A stretch of 64,000 nucleotides of DNA, taken from contig SFQZ01000001.1 in NCBI GenBank assembly GCA_004562915.1, forward strand, positions 108,995 through 172,994, given 5' to 3'. The translations under genes were made by a program, and so were the position numbers. The notes below the pieces were generated by a model that did not search any database, was not told the DNA's origin, and was given only the letters and a program-made list of their open reading frames with translations. The stretch's first letter is position 1; every line of letters begins with the position of its first letter. Below are positions 17,832 to 27,904 of the stretch, one piece after another. Source of the stretch: a bacterium. GTDB lineage: Bacteria; Bacillota_A; Clostridia; Lachnospirales; Lachnospiraceae.

Positions 17832-18488
17832 ATGAGAGTAGTAAAAGAAGCTGAAGAACGTAAAAACGAAATATTGGATGCTGCAGAAAAGCTATTTGGA
17901 GCAAAAGGGTTCGATCATACCAGCACAAATGATATTTTAAATGAAATCGGGATTGCCCGGGGTACCTTGTATTATCATTTCAAATCAAAAGAAGATATTC
18001 TGGATGCCATGATTGAACGTATAACAAGACAACTGATAGCAAAAGCAACAGACATCGTGCAAAAGAAAGAAATTCCGGTACTGCAGCGTCTGACCATGAC
18101 AATTATGGCACTGAATGTAAACAATGAACTTGGGTTGGAAGTAATGCAGCAGGTACACAAACCGCAAAATGCTCTGATGCATCAGAAAATGCAGGGAACT
18201 TTACTAAGCGGTGTCAATCCATTGATTACCGGTCTGATTGAGGAGGGAATCCAACAGGATATTTTCAGAACAGATTATCCCGCAGAAGCGGTGGAAATGA
18301 CTATGTTATATTCCAGCACAGCTTTTGATTCCATGACTGTATACACTGAAGAAGAACGGCAAAGAAAAATCGTTGCGTTTATTTATAATCTGGAACAACT
18401 GTTGGGGATGGAACACGGAAGTATGCAGTCTGCCATTCTTCCTATTTTCCAGAACGAAACCAGACATCATGAGATCAAAAGCTTTTGA
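17832..18488 (+). CDS. TetR/AcrR-family transcriptional regulator
   Basis: 218 residues, intact. The N-terminal helix-turn-helix (about 8-55) is canonical: ILDAAEKLFGAKGFDHTSTN, then IARGTLYYHFKSKEDILDAM. The C-terminal ligand domain resembles no well-defined subgroup. It is the first gene of a rightward set with an MFS gene and an ABC exporter, the classic layout for a drug- or peptide-responsive repressor of efflux genes. Those efflux genes are all damaged here, so the regulator may now control only itself or distant targets. Confidence 0.92.
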   Translation: MRVVKEAEERKNEILDAAEKLFGAKGFDHTSTNDILNEIGIARGTLYYHFKSKEDILDAMIERITRQLIAKATDIVQKKEIPVLQRLTMTIMALNVNNELGLEVMQQVHKPQNALMHQKMQGTLLSGVNPLITGLIEEGIQQDIFRTDYPAEAVEMTMLYSSTAFDSMTVYTEEERQRKIVAFIYNLEQLLGMEHGSMQSAILPIFQNETRHHEIKSF

Positions 18489-18522
18489 CCCCAATATCTA
18501 AGAAAGAATTGAGGAGTTTCAT

Positions 18523-19761
18523 ATGGGGAAGACAAAAAGCAATTTTTCAAAGTTTATGCTGCTCTGGACAGGAGAATTTGTATCCTCCATCGGCGGCGGT
18601 CTTACCAGTTTTGGTCTGGGGGTATATGTATTTAATTAAACAGAAAGTGCTGCCAGCATGGCGCTCATCACACTGCTGGCATTTTTACCAACTCTTTTGT
18701 TCAGTGTTCCTGCCGGCGTGCTGGCAGACAGATATGACAGAAGATTGCTCATGATGATGGGGGATGGCTTATCCGCACTGGGGATTCTCTATATATTAAT
18801 CTGCATGCTTCAGGGAGATGCAGCTCTCTATCAGATTTGTATTGGTGTATTTATAAGTTCCGTGTTTTCCTCTCTCCTGGAACCTTCCTATCGTGCTACT
18901 GTTACAGATTTGCTCACCAATGAGGAGTATTCAAAAGCAAGCGGTATGGTAAGCATAGCCGGAAGTGCGCGCTATCTCATCTCTCCGATTTTAGCCGGAA
19001 TTCTGCTTGCCGTCAGTAATATAAAACTCCTGCTGCTTATTGATATCTGTACTTTCATTCTCACGGTGATTTCAACCGCCGTTGTAAGAAAAGGAATCGC
19101 AGTAAAAGAAATGGAAAATAAATGTTCTTTTGCTGAAAGCTTAAAACAGGGATGGAAAGCAATTACCAAACGACGTGGGGTATTTATTTTGATCGTAATA
19201 TCCTCCGTCATGACTTGTTTTATGGGTGTTTTACAGATTTTGGCTGAACCTCTGATTCTGGATTTTTCAAACAGTACCATTCTGGGTATCGGAGAAACGA
19301 TCTGTGCCTGTGGAATGTTAGTATCCAGCCTGTTTTTAGGTGCAAAAGGATTACATCAAGGATATGTAAAAATCCTGAGTATTTCTTTGTTCCTTGCGGG
19401 CATTGGTATGATCGGATTCGGAATTCGGGAAAATATCTATATCATCTGCATTTTTGGTTTTCTGTTTTTTGCCACGCTTCCCTTTGCCAACAATTGTCTG
19501 GATTATCTGGTAAGAACCAATATTCCCGATGAACTGCAGGGAAGAGCCTGGGGCATGATCGGATTTTTATCTCAGATCGGATATGTTGTAGCCTACGCAA
19601 CCGCAGGTGCGGCAGCAGACGGTATTGCTGCACAATTTCATATCAGAGTCGGTCGGGGCGCAGCCGTTGTAGTCATAGCCGCAGGCATCTTTTTAAGTTT
19701 AACATCACTGTTGATATATCCCGTAAAAAGTGTCAGGGCACTGGAAAGGAAAACAGTATGA
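18523..19761 (+). pseudogene. MFS efflux transporter, nonsense mutation
   Basis: Reads as one 412-codon MFS gene (start MGKTKSNFSKF after GAGGAG) interrupted by an in-frame TAA at 18637-18639, after GLGVYVFN and before TESAASMALITL. The reading frame is otherwise intact and shows the loop-2-3 motif GVLADRYDRRLLMMMGD, so the lesion is a point mutation in TM1. A 367-residue product could start at the ATG at 18658, but it would lack the first membrane helix. It belongs to the drug/macrolide-efflux type (MFS_3). The stop overlaps the next gene start (ATGA). Confidence 0.85.
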
Positions 19762-21999
19762 CAGGAAAGCTGATAAGGAACGATATAAAACAAAATAAAT
19801 TATTATCCGCGATGACAATTATATTTATGGCAATTTCATCCATGCTGCTTGTTCTCACAGTTTTGTTGTTTACCAATCTTCTCTGTTCCATTGACGATCT
19901 CATGGCAACTGCAAAGACACCTGATTTTCTGCAAATGCATACCGGAGAGCTGGATGAATCGCAACTCCATCGTTTTGCTCTTGCGCATTCCGAAGTGAGG
20001 GAATGGCAGATATGCAAATACCTGAATCTGGAAAACAGCAGCATTTATCTGGGAAACTACAGTCTGGCAGACAGTACTCAGGATAATGGTCTTTGCGTGC
20101 AGGGAGAAAAATTTGATTATTTACTGAGCACAGAGAATCACGTTCTAAATGTTTCTCAAGGTGAAGTATATGTTCCTGTCTGTTATCGCACTCAGTATGA
20201 TCTGCACATTGGAGATACCATGGAAATCGGCAGTCAAAAGATGCACATTGCAGGTTTCCTCAGAGATTCCCAGATGAACTCCATGATGGCTTCCTCAAAA
20301 CGATTTCTTGTAAATGAAAGCGATTATCAAAAACTCGCAGAATCAAGTGAAGAAGAATATCTGATTGAATTTCTCTTGAAAGACGGAACTGACACTGGCG
20401 TATTTGCCGCGGACTATGCGCTGAGGGACTTCCTGCCAACGGTCCGACAATCACCGGCCCACTTATTCGTATGATGAATGCCCTTTCCGACGGAATGATG
20501 ATTCTGGTGATTTTGCTTGTAAGCATAGTCGTCCTGCTCATTTCCATCCTTTGTATCCGTTTTATTCTTGCTTTGCGGCTAGAAAGAGACAAAAAAGAAA
20601 TTGGCATGCTGAAAGCACTCGGAATTGGAAAAAAGGAGATTCGTCAGCTTTATTTTGCAAAGTATATTCTTTTTTCTGTATGTGGAGCTTTTATCGGACT
20701 TGTTTTGGCCCGCACGATGCAGAAACTTTTACTCCGACAAATGCAGGAACTATATGGTGTTTCAAGTGCAGGATGGCAGTCAGACATATTCTCTATTCTT
20801 GCAGTACTTCTTACGGAAGGGCTTATTCTGTTTTCTATCAGATGTGGTCTAAAAAAAACAGAACGATACACTGTTTTGGAAGCACTGTTTCCCAAACAGA
20901 CAGAGAATAAGAAAAATAACCACAGACAATATCTGTTTATCGGTTTTGTAGTGGCTGCCTGCACCTTTTTGATGCTTGTACCTCAAAACTTGTACAGTTC
21001 TCTTTCTTCTCCGAAATTTGTTACTTATATGGGAATCGGAGACGGGGAAATTCGCATCGATATAAGGCAGACAGAAAATATCCGTACCATAACAGAGCGG
21101 ATTGATACTGAACTTAAAAATGATTCACGAGTTAAAAAATATGCGGTGCTTCAGACGAAATCCTGTCCCGCTTTATCTTCCGACGGGAATCAGATAAACC
21201 TGACTGTTGAAGCAGGTGATCATAATGCTTTTCCCATAAGCTACATAGAAGGGAAAGCACCTGAAGGAGAAAAAGAAATTGCCCTGTCTTCTTTGAATGC
21301 AGAAGAATTAGGTCTGTCTGTGGGAAGCACTCTGGAGCTTCTGATAAACGATACACAAATATCTTATACGATATGCGGTATCTATTCCGATATTACCAAT
21401 GGAGGGAAAACAGCGAAAGTGGGAATATCATCTCCTATTAAGGACGATAATATTCCTGCCATGTGGAACATCGTATATGTCTCACTTGAAGATTCTGTTT
21501 CAAAAGAACAATGGATTGAAGAATACAACCAAACAGGCATAAAGATTGTAGATATCGCAGATTATGTGAAAGGAACTTACGGACAGACATTGCAGGAAAT
21601 CCGTCTTGCTTCAAAAACAGCCACAATAATTGCGCTGTCATTATTTCTCTGGTGGTGGCATTGTTTACACGGCTCATCGTGGAAAAAAATCGTTATTCTA
21701 TATCCCTGCAAAAAGCACTTGGTTTTACCAGCGGCAGCATAAAAAAATCCTATATGATAAAAGGGCTTTTGCCTGCTATAATAGGAACTGTAGTGGGATT
21801 AATCACAGGAAACAGAATCGGAGAATATCTCTGCGGTATGATTTTGAAATCATTCGGTGCAGATCGCTTCCATTTTGTCATAGATTGGGATAAAACACTA
21901 TTCTTGATACCCATCATCTCTCTGACAGCAGCAGGCACTGCAGTTTGGATCGGCATAATGGTGATAAAAAAAGTGAAAGCTTTTGAATGTTGTATGGGA
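19758..21999 (+). pseudogene. FtsX-like ABC exporter permease, two frameshifts
   Basis: The pieces in three frames join into one permease of about 745 residues. Piece 1 (19758 to about 20425) has the first membrane helix and the extracytoplasmic domain. Piece 2 (about 20425 to 21645) resumes with LPANGPTITGPLIRMMNALS and the first FtsX core. Piece 3 (about 21645 to 21999) resumes with ISLVVALFTRLIVEKNRYSI and the last helices, ending KKVKAFECCMG. Frames shift near 20420-20430 and near 21640-21650. It is the membrane half of a MacB-type peptide or lipid exporter, translationally coupled to the MFS gene. The last residues run straight into the truncated ATPase. Confidence 0.85.
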
Positions 22000-22608
22000 A
22001 TGGATCAGCCCTCCGGCGGAAAAGTCTGGCTGAACGGTCAGGAAATTACGGGACTTTCAGAAGATGAAAAATCAAATCTCCGATTGCACCGTATGGGATT
22101 CGTCTTTCAGCAAATGAATATGATGTCCAATTTAAACATTCTGGACAATATCTTGCTTCCTGCGATACAGGCAAATAAAGGTAAAAAAGATAATAGAAAA
22201 TCAAAAGCTGAATTAACGGAAAATGCCAAAAAACTGATGCAAAAACTGTCTATTTCTGACCTGGCAGATCGAAGCATTACTCAAGTTTCCGGTGGACAGC
22301 TTCAGCGTGCCTGCATATGCAGAAGTATGATAAACCAGCCCGAAATTCTATTTGCGGATGAGCCGACCGGTGCATTGAATAAAAGCACAGCTGCCGAAGT
22401 CATGGAAGAATTTGTAGAGCTGAATCGTGAAGGAACCACAATCCTGATGGTAACACACGACAGCAAAATTGCCAGCAGATGCAGTAGAATCTTGTATCTT
22501 CTGGATGGCAACATTCATGGAGAATTAATTCTTGGAAAATCAGATACCATTACCGAAAAGCAACGGGAAGAAAGAGTCACCCAATGGCTTATGGAAATGG
22601 GTTGGTAA
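22000..22608 (+). pseudogene. ABC exporter ATPase lacking its Walker A region
   Basis: 203 residues equivalent to the C-terminal four fifths of a LolD/MacB-type ATPase, fused in frame to the permease end. Present: Q-loop GFVFQQMNMMS, signature VSGGQLQRACICRSM, Walker B EILFADEPTGALN, H-loop MVTHDSK. Missing: the first roughly 45-50 residues including the GxxGxGKS Walker A. The junction is at CCMG/MDQPSGG, where a normal gene would read G-MDQPSGG just after the P-loop helix. Deletion between permease end and ATPase is the simplest cause. Cannot bind ATP as it stands. Confidence 0.88.
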
Positions 22609-22652
22609 TTTATGGTCCCCTACAACAGTGCATCATAAGGAGGAAAATAAAT

Positions 22653-22916
22653 ATGTTTCGTTTGTGGGGAAAATTATGGAAAGATAACCGCATGATAAAA
22701 GATACTGTTATCTGTGACGAAACAGATGACACGAGAACGCATAAAATTTTTCATTCTTTGGATGAAATCTGCTATCTCTGGGATCTCAGTAAACCCATCT
22801 GGCTGGAAAGCAACGTAAATGATTTTAAGCGTCACGACAAAACAAGATTTTACGCAGACAATTTCATTGATTCCATTGATTTTGATTATCTGGAAATCCA
22901 AATCATAGAAGAATAA
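22653..22916 (+). CDS. Small conserved-looking protein of unknown function
   Basis: 87 residues, no signal peptide, no membrane segment; acidic with several aromatic residues (HSLDEICYLWDLSKPIWLES). Start MFRLWGKLWKDNRM follows a strong AAGGAGG, and a terminator follows the stop, so it is a real gene. I recognise no domain. It lies behind the decayed exporter but has its own ribosome site and need not be functionally linked. Confidence 0.75.
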   Translation: MFRLWGKLWKDNRMIKDTVICDETDDTRTHKIFHSLDEICYLWDLSKPIWLESNVNDFKRHDKTRFYADNFIDSIDFDYLEIQIIEE

Positions 22917-22929
22917 AGATCACAGTTCA

Positions 22930-22985
22930 GCCTTGCCCGGACAGTTTCAGGTAAATACACCTGATTTCTGTTCGGGCCGGCTTTT
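22930..22985 (+). terminator. Intrinsic terminator
   Basis: Interrupted stem GCC-tt-GCCCG-g-ACAG-ttt-CAGGT with the mirrored ACCTG, CTGT, CGGGC and GGC segments, followed by CTTTT. It ends the rightward set that began at the TetR gene. Confidence 0.8.
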
Positions 22986-23018
22986 ATATATCATTCACCG
23001 GTATATCTTATACACGGA

Positions 23019-23975
23019 TCAATAAACTTTATTCTGAGAACTGTTTTGAAGATATCTTTTAATATTTTTCACCGTTTCTTCCACACATCTTTTACGGCTT
23101 TCGGTGGCTGCCCATGCGATATGTGGAGTAATCAGAAGTTTTCTGCTGTCCTGAATGTTTTGCAGCGGGTTATCCCGGGAAATCGGTTCCGTACTCAGCA
23201 CATCCAGTCCGGCGCCCGCAATCATTCCCGTATTGAGCGCTTTGGCAAGATCAGTCTCATTTACGATCGGACCTCTTGCCAGATTCAAAAGTATAGCTGT
23301 CTTTTTCATTTTCTCAAATGCCGCACGGTTCATAAGATTATTTGTATGGACATTCAGCGGCGCATGAATGGACAAAATATCAGACTGCTCCAGAAGTGTT
23401 GAAAAATCTACTTGTTCATATGCTGTATTATACCTGTTCCCGGAAGCGGAACAGCAAATCACACGACACCCAAATGCTTCCGCAATCTGAGCCACCTTTC
23501 TTCCGATTGCGCCCATTCCCAAAATTCCCCATGTCTTTCCTGACAGCTCAGTAAATTTTTCTCCATAATAGGAGAACATTCCGCAGTCCGCATATTCTCC
23601 CGACTTAACAAACTCGTCATAAAATCTAAGCTTCTCAAGCAAATAGAAAAGCAGAGCGAATGTGTGCTGTGCTACTGCCTCCGTAGAATATCCAGCCACA
23701 TTGTACGCCGCTATTTTTCTTTTTTTCAGATACTCTCCATCCAGATTATTGACACCGGTGGCCGTTACACATACCAGTTCCACTGAAGCTGCAGTCTTCA
23801 GCGTTTCTTCGCACACCGGAAGTTTATTTACTATGATCACCTGGGCATCCTGAATTCTCTCTGCCATCTGCTCTTTGCTCGTCTGAGGATAAACCTCTAC
23901 TTTTCCAAATTGTTCAAAGGCGGCAAAAGAGATATCGTCACCCAGACTTTTTGCTTCTAAAATAACTATTTTCAT
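23019..23975 (-). CDS. D-isomer-specific 2-hydroxyacid dehydrogenase
   Basis: 318 residues, NAD-dependent dehydrogenase of the glycerate/hydroxypyruvate reductase type. The Rossmann motif is WGILGMGAIGRKVA (about 148-161). Catalytic Arg sits in NLARGPIVNE, catalytic Glu in DVLSTEP, and catalytic His in ITPHIAWAATES. Sequence cannot decide between glycerate, hydroxypyruvate and other 2-keto acids. AAGGAAA precedes the start. It appears to be monocistronic. Confidence 0.88.
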   Translation of the reverse strand: MKIVILEAKSLGDDISFAAFEQFGKVEVYPQTSKEQMAERIQDAQVIIVNKLPVCEETLKTAASVELVCVTATGVNNLDGEYLKKRKIAAYNVAGYSTEAVAQHTFALLFYLLEKLRFYDEFVKSGEYADCGMFSYYGEKFTELSGKTWGILGMGAIGRKVAQIAEAFGCRVICCSASGNRYNTAYEQVDFSTLLEQSDILSIHAPLNVHTNNLMNRAAFEKMKKTAILLNLARGPIVNETDLAKALNTGMIAGAGLDVLSTEPISRDNPLQNIQDSRKLLITPHIAWAATESRKRCVEETVKNIKRYLQNSSQNKVY

Positions 23976-24027
23976 ATTTCATTTTCCTTATCTTATGTTT
24001 ACTTCTGTCATTTTTCTTAGGATTTTC

Positions 24028-24705
24028 TCACGTCAGATATTCCCTTATTACCTCCCGCATAATATGATCTTCTTCCGGTGTCAGCATATGAGAAAACTTT
24101 GTCCCACTGGCAGCGGTCTGCTGAATTCCTTCCGTAACACGGTTAATCAATTCTTCCCTCGCCTCTTCCCTGACCTTATCCATCTGAATATCCTGTGCCG
24201 GTGCCCGGGAGGTATTTTCCATATAGTCCATGAGCCCGTCCAGAATAATATCCTCTTTACTGATAAATCCCATAAATTGCTTCATCAGAAGTAGCAGTAC
24301 AAATATTCCCGCTCCTACCAAAACGTATTGATACCGCATCAGTTCCGCTTCTTCATAGCGATATGTTCCATAAACAGCGGCCATCATCAAAAGGAAACAC
24401 AGCAGAGCACCAAAACCAATCCCCTGTTTCCATTTTTGCAGACTGATTCCCCACACTTTTCCTTTCACCAGCTGAGTACGAATAAAAACTTCCGGGTTAT
24501 TGATTGCCTGTTCACGTGTAAGACGCATCTGATATTCGTTCAAAAAATCTTTTGTCCACTTTCCTTTTGGTTCCGTTATCCGGCGTAAATCACGCATAGC
24601 TCTGCTGTAAAAGTGATCCACCATAACAATGCAGAAAACTCCCAATATTCCTGCCGCAATCATCCCATAAAGCAACAGATTTTGTTTCATCCATTCATGA
24701 AGCAT
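24028..24705 (-). CDS. Uncharacterised membrane protein
   Basis: 225 residues. Predicted membrane segments at about 11-30, 94-115 and 125-145. Between the first two lies a soluble loop (about 35-90), and a long cytosolic, charged C-terminus (about 150-225) ends in a region with EEDHIMREVIREYL. No known domain recognised. Ribosome site AAGGGGG. The 190 bases upstream (24706-24898) hold no gene that I can see. Confidence 0.7.
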   Translation of the reverse strand: MLHEWMKQNLLLYGMIAAGILGVFCIVMVDHFYSRAMRDLRRITEPKGKWTKDFLNEYQMRLTREQAINNPEVFIRTQLVKGKVWGISLQKWKQGIGFGALLCFLLMMAAVYGTYRYEEAELMRYQYVLVGAGIFVLLLLMKQFMGFISKEDIILDGLMDYMENTSRAPAQDIQMDKVREEAREELINRVTEGIQQTAASGTKFSHMLTPEEDHIMREVIREYLT

Positions 24706-24898
24706 ATGTGATTACCCCCTTATTTTTGTCTCCCGAAACGGGAGGATTTCCAGCCGTTCATAGCCCCGGGGCTTACCAGCGGCCTTCTGGAGATATTATA
24801 TCGCCCATATGCCGGATTTGAAACCAAAATCGTTCGTCAAATTCTTTCTATTTTTGCCGCAGACACTCTTTTTTCATGGAAGAAACCTTCAATTTTAA

Positions 24899-25597
24899 TT
24901 ACAGTTCTCTCAACATCTCACTCACAAGATTTACACAGTGCCAAGCCGCTTGTTTCTCAAATGTAGGATAATCCATGGTTGCACTATTGTCTGCTTTATC
25001 TGAGATCGCACGCAAAATGACAAAAGGTATTTTATTTAAATACGCTACCTGTGCAATTGCCGCACCTTCCATTTCTGTACAACATCCTGCATAAGTTTTA
25101 ATCAGCTCATCCTTTACCTCAGCATTGGCCACAAATTGATCGCCGCTTACGATTCTTCCTTCAAATACTTCAATATCCGGATTCACCTTTTTGCACACAC
25201 TTACCGCCTTTTCACGAAGTGCCGCATTGGCAACAAAGGAAAAAACTTCCATTCCGGGAATCTGCCCCTTCTGATATCCAAACTCTCTGGCATCTACATC
25301 ATGTTGAAGAGTATCTGTGGATACCACAATATCTCCAATATTAATCTCGTTTTTTAAAGAGCCCGCAATACCTGTATTGATAACTGCTTCCACCTGAAAA
25401 TCATCAACCAGGATCTGTGTGCATACTGCCGCATTCACCTTTCCAATACCAGATTGTACAACAACTACTTCTTTTCCGTTCAGAATACCATGATGAAATT
25501 CCATGGAAGCTTTCTTCGTTAAAGTCACATTTTCCATCTGTTCCTGCAGCGTTTCCACTTCTATTTTCATTGCTCCGATAATTCCTATTTTGTTCAC
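24899..25597 (-). CDS. mtnN: 5'-methylthioadenosine/S-adenosylhomocysteine nucleosidase
   Basis: 232 residues from a GTG start (VNKIGIIGAMKIEVE), exactly the usual length of MTAN (Pfs). It hydrolyses MTA and SAH to adenine plus methylthioribose or S-ribosylhomocysteine in the methyl cycle. Visible active-site features: Glu in AMKIEVE, substrate segment CTEMEGAAIAQVAY, catalytic Asp in RAISDKADNSA. The GTG is preferred because GGAGGA lies eight bases upstream and because upstream ATGs add residues not seen in the family. Confidence 0.93.
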   Translation of the reverse strand: MNKIGIIGAMKIEVETLQEQMENVTLTKKASMEFHHGILNGKEVVVVQSGIGKVNAAVCTQILVDDFQVEAVINTGIAGSLKNEINIGDIVVSTDTLQHDVDAREFGYQKGQIPGMEVFSFVANAALREKAVSVCKKVNPDIEVFEGRIVSGDQFVANAEVKDELIKTYAGCCTEMEGAAIAQVAYLNKIPFVILRAISDKADNSATMDYPTFEKQAAWHCVNLVSEMLREL

Positions 25598-25830
25598 TTT
25601 ATTTTCCTCCATATCTATCTTATCATTCCCCGCTCTCAAAATGTGCAGGCACATTCTTCTTGCTACCGCCCATTATATCATAAATCACTCAATGATTAAA
25701 ATATTTCCATTATTTTGTTCAAATATAAACTGTTTTTTGCTATAATACCAATGGATTTTAATGTTGCCGTTTTTCACAATCGACAACGTTATCTGCAAAG
25801 CAATTTACTCATGAGAACAGGAGGAATATT

Positions 25831-26070
25831 ATGGTATACAAAACAAAAGGTACATGTTCTTCCCAGATCAGTTTTGAACTGATTGACGGAAAGCTTCACA
25901 ATGTAGTATTTACCGGTGGCTGTAATGGTAACTTAAAAGGAATTGGCGCTCTGGTGGAAGGTCAGGATGCAAAAGAGGTCATCTCACGTCTGGAAGGAAT
26001 CCACTGTGGATTCAAACCAACTTCATGTCCAGATCAGCTGGCACAGGCCCTGAAACAGGCTCTGAAATAA
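25831..26070 (+). CDS. TSCPD domain protein
   Basis: 79 residues forming a single TSCPD domain of the TIGR03905 type. Conserved features are GTCSSQISFEL, the VVFTGGCNGNLKGI loop, and Cys residues in GIHCGFKPTSCPDQLA that give the domain its name. The domain is also found attached to ribonucleotide reductases and dehydrogenases; the stand-alone form has no assigned function. An extended -10 box (TGC-TATAAT, 25741-25746) lies upstream and an AGGAGG precedes the start. Confidence 0.9.
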   Translation: MVYKTKGTCSSQISFELIDGKLHNVVFTGGCNGNLKGIGALVEGQDAKEVISRLEGIHCGFKPTSCPDQLAQALKQALK

Positions 26071-26083
26071 TCTCAAAGGAGTC

Positions 26084-26118
26084 ATACGGCTTCACATATA
26101 CCAAGTGTGAAGCCGTAT
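26084..26118. terminator. Bidirectional terminator
   Basis: Perfect 13-base arms ATACGGCTTCACA (26084-26096) and TGTGAAGCCGTAT (26106-26118) with a nine-base loop. It separates the TSCPD gene from the convergent hydrolase gene that ends at 26125. Confidence 0.85.
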
Positions 26119-26124
26119 ACTTTA

Positions 26125-27723
26125 TTATCTGTCCCATTTATCACACAGACTGTTAATCTGACTGGTGAATTTTGCCAGATCTTTATTGCTTCCTCCTTCA
26201 TTGTGGCGGATCACTGTAAGAAGTCTCTGTCCTGCTGCAACCAAACGTTGGTATACACTGGATGCTTTTGTCTGTTTCGCTTTTTGCTGTATACGTATAC
26301 CATCTGTCTGTCGGACAAAAATTCCTTCTTTCAAATCGTAAATTGTACCACTATAAGGTGCCATCGCATGATAATGAAGTTCATCTTCTAGTCTTCCTGC
26401 CAATGTCTCACAGGATTCTGTTTCTCCATGACATACAAAAAACTGACGCGGTTTCTCTACAAAGGAAGATGCCCACTTCATTAACCCCACATTATCTGCG
26501 TGCCCACTGATTCCCGGGAGTACACATATTCTGGCATTTACCTGAATCTCCTCACCAAAAATCTTCAGCTGTGGTGCGCCTTCTATAAGAGCCCGCCCAG
26601 GCGTTCCTGTTGCCTGATACCCCACAAATAATATTGTGCACTCTTTTCTCCAGAGATTATGCTTCAGGTGATGTTTGATACGTCCCGCATCACACATACC
26701 GCTTGCTGATATAATCACTTTAGGCCGTTCATCAAAGTTAATCGCTTTTGATTCCTCACTGGTAACAGAAAGCTGTAATGATGGAAATGTAATTGGGTTG
26801 ACTCCCCTTTCAATCAGCTCCATTGCCTCCTGATCAAAGCACTCTTTGTAATGCTCCCTAAAAATACTGGTGGCTTCTACAGCCAGGGGGCTGTCTACCA
26901 CTACCGGAAAATTCTCATGTCCTGTGACCATATGGTCTTCATTTATTTTTCTTATAAAATACAGCATTTCCTGTGTTCTTCCTACAGCAAAAGAAGGAAT
27001 TACTACATTTCCGCCCCGATCAAATGTTTTCTGAATCACTTCAGCCAATGCCTGTGTGTAATCCGTTGGTCTCTCATGGGTTCGATTCCCATATGTTGAT
27101 TCCATCACTACATAATCCGCCGACAAAAGATAATCCGGATTTTTGATCAGGGGCTGGTTTATATTCCCAATATCTCCTGAAAATACAATTTTTCTCTTCT
27201 CACCGTCTTCTTCCAGCCATATCTCAATACTTGCAGAACCCAGAAGATGTCCGGCATCCGTAAATCGAACCTGAATACCATCATCAATCGTAAGAATCTG
27301 TTTATAAGGACATCCAACCAGATTAGTGATTACCCCTAACGCATCTTCCATCGTATAAACAGGTTCCACGGCTTCTTTTCCGGCACGTTTTCCTTTTCTG
27401 TTTTTCCACTCTGCCTCGAACATCTGTATATGAGCACTGTCACGAAGCATAATATCGCACAAATCCGCTGTCGCATATGTGGTATAGATATTTCCCCTGA
27501 ATCCTCTCGCATAAAGCAGTGGCAATAACCCTGAATGATCAATATGCGCATGTGTCAGCAGCACAAAATCCAGATCGGAAGCAGCCACAGGAATTTCTTC
27601 ATTTTCATAATAATTCGGTCCCTGCTCCATCCCACAGTCAACCAGAAAACGTTTCCCTGACGATTCCAGATAATAACAACTGCCTGTAACTTCATGTGCT
27701 GCACCAATAAACATTAACTGCAT
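26125..27723 (-). CDS. Beta-CASP metallo-beta-lactamase-fold hydrolase
   Basis: 532 residues. Metal motif THAHIDHSGLLP (about 56-67), further His/Asp ligands in TDAGHLLGSASIEI and VFSGDIGN, and the beta-CASP region with ISASGMCDAGRIKHHL and GISGHADNVGLMKW. This is the RNA-processing group related to CPSF-73/YSH1 exonucleases. A role in RNA cleavage is expected from the family but substrates are unknown. The C-terminal 60 residues (Lys/Gln-rich, KAKQTKASSVYQRLV) extend past the standard fold. Ribosome site AGGAGG. Confidence 0.88.
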   Translation of the reverse strand: MQLMFIGAAHEVTGSCYYLESSGKRFLVDCGMEQGPNYYENEEIPVAASDLDFVLLTHAHIDHSGLLPLLYARGFRGNIYTTYATADLCDIMLRDSAHIQMFEAEWKNRKGKRAGKEAVEPVYTMEDALGVITNLVGCPYKQILTIDDGIQVRFTDAGHLLGSASIEIWLEEDGEKRKIVFSGDIGNINQPLIKNPDYLLSADYVVMESTYGNRTHERPTDYTQALAEVIQKTFDRGGNVVIPSFAVGRTQEMLYFIRKINEDHMVTGHENFPVVVDSPLAVEATSIFREHYKECFDQEAMELIERGVNPITFPSLQLSVTSEESKAINFDERPKVIISASGMCDAGRIKHHLKHNLWRKECTILFVGYQATGTPGRALIEGAPQLKIFGEEIQVNARICVLPGISGHADNVGLMKWASSFVEKPRQFFVCHGETESCETLAGRLEDELHYHAMAPYSGTIYDLKEGIFVRQTDGIRIQQKAKQTKASSVYQRLVAAGQRLLTVIRHNEGGSNKDLAKFTSQINSLCDKWDR

Positions 27724-27904
27724 AAAAATCCTCCTTTCCGGACGATGTAAATTCTTATACTATATTATACGCTCTGTGAAAGATGAATGCAACGCTGCGC
27801 CTTACATCTCTGAGGGCAACTCTTTTCTTGACTTTTTCCATCGTAAGATTAATAATACTGTTACATCATATTTTATAAATGTAATATTTTCAGGAGGATT
27901 AGGT

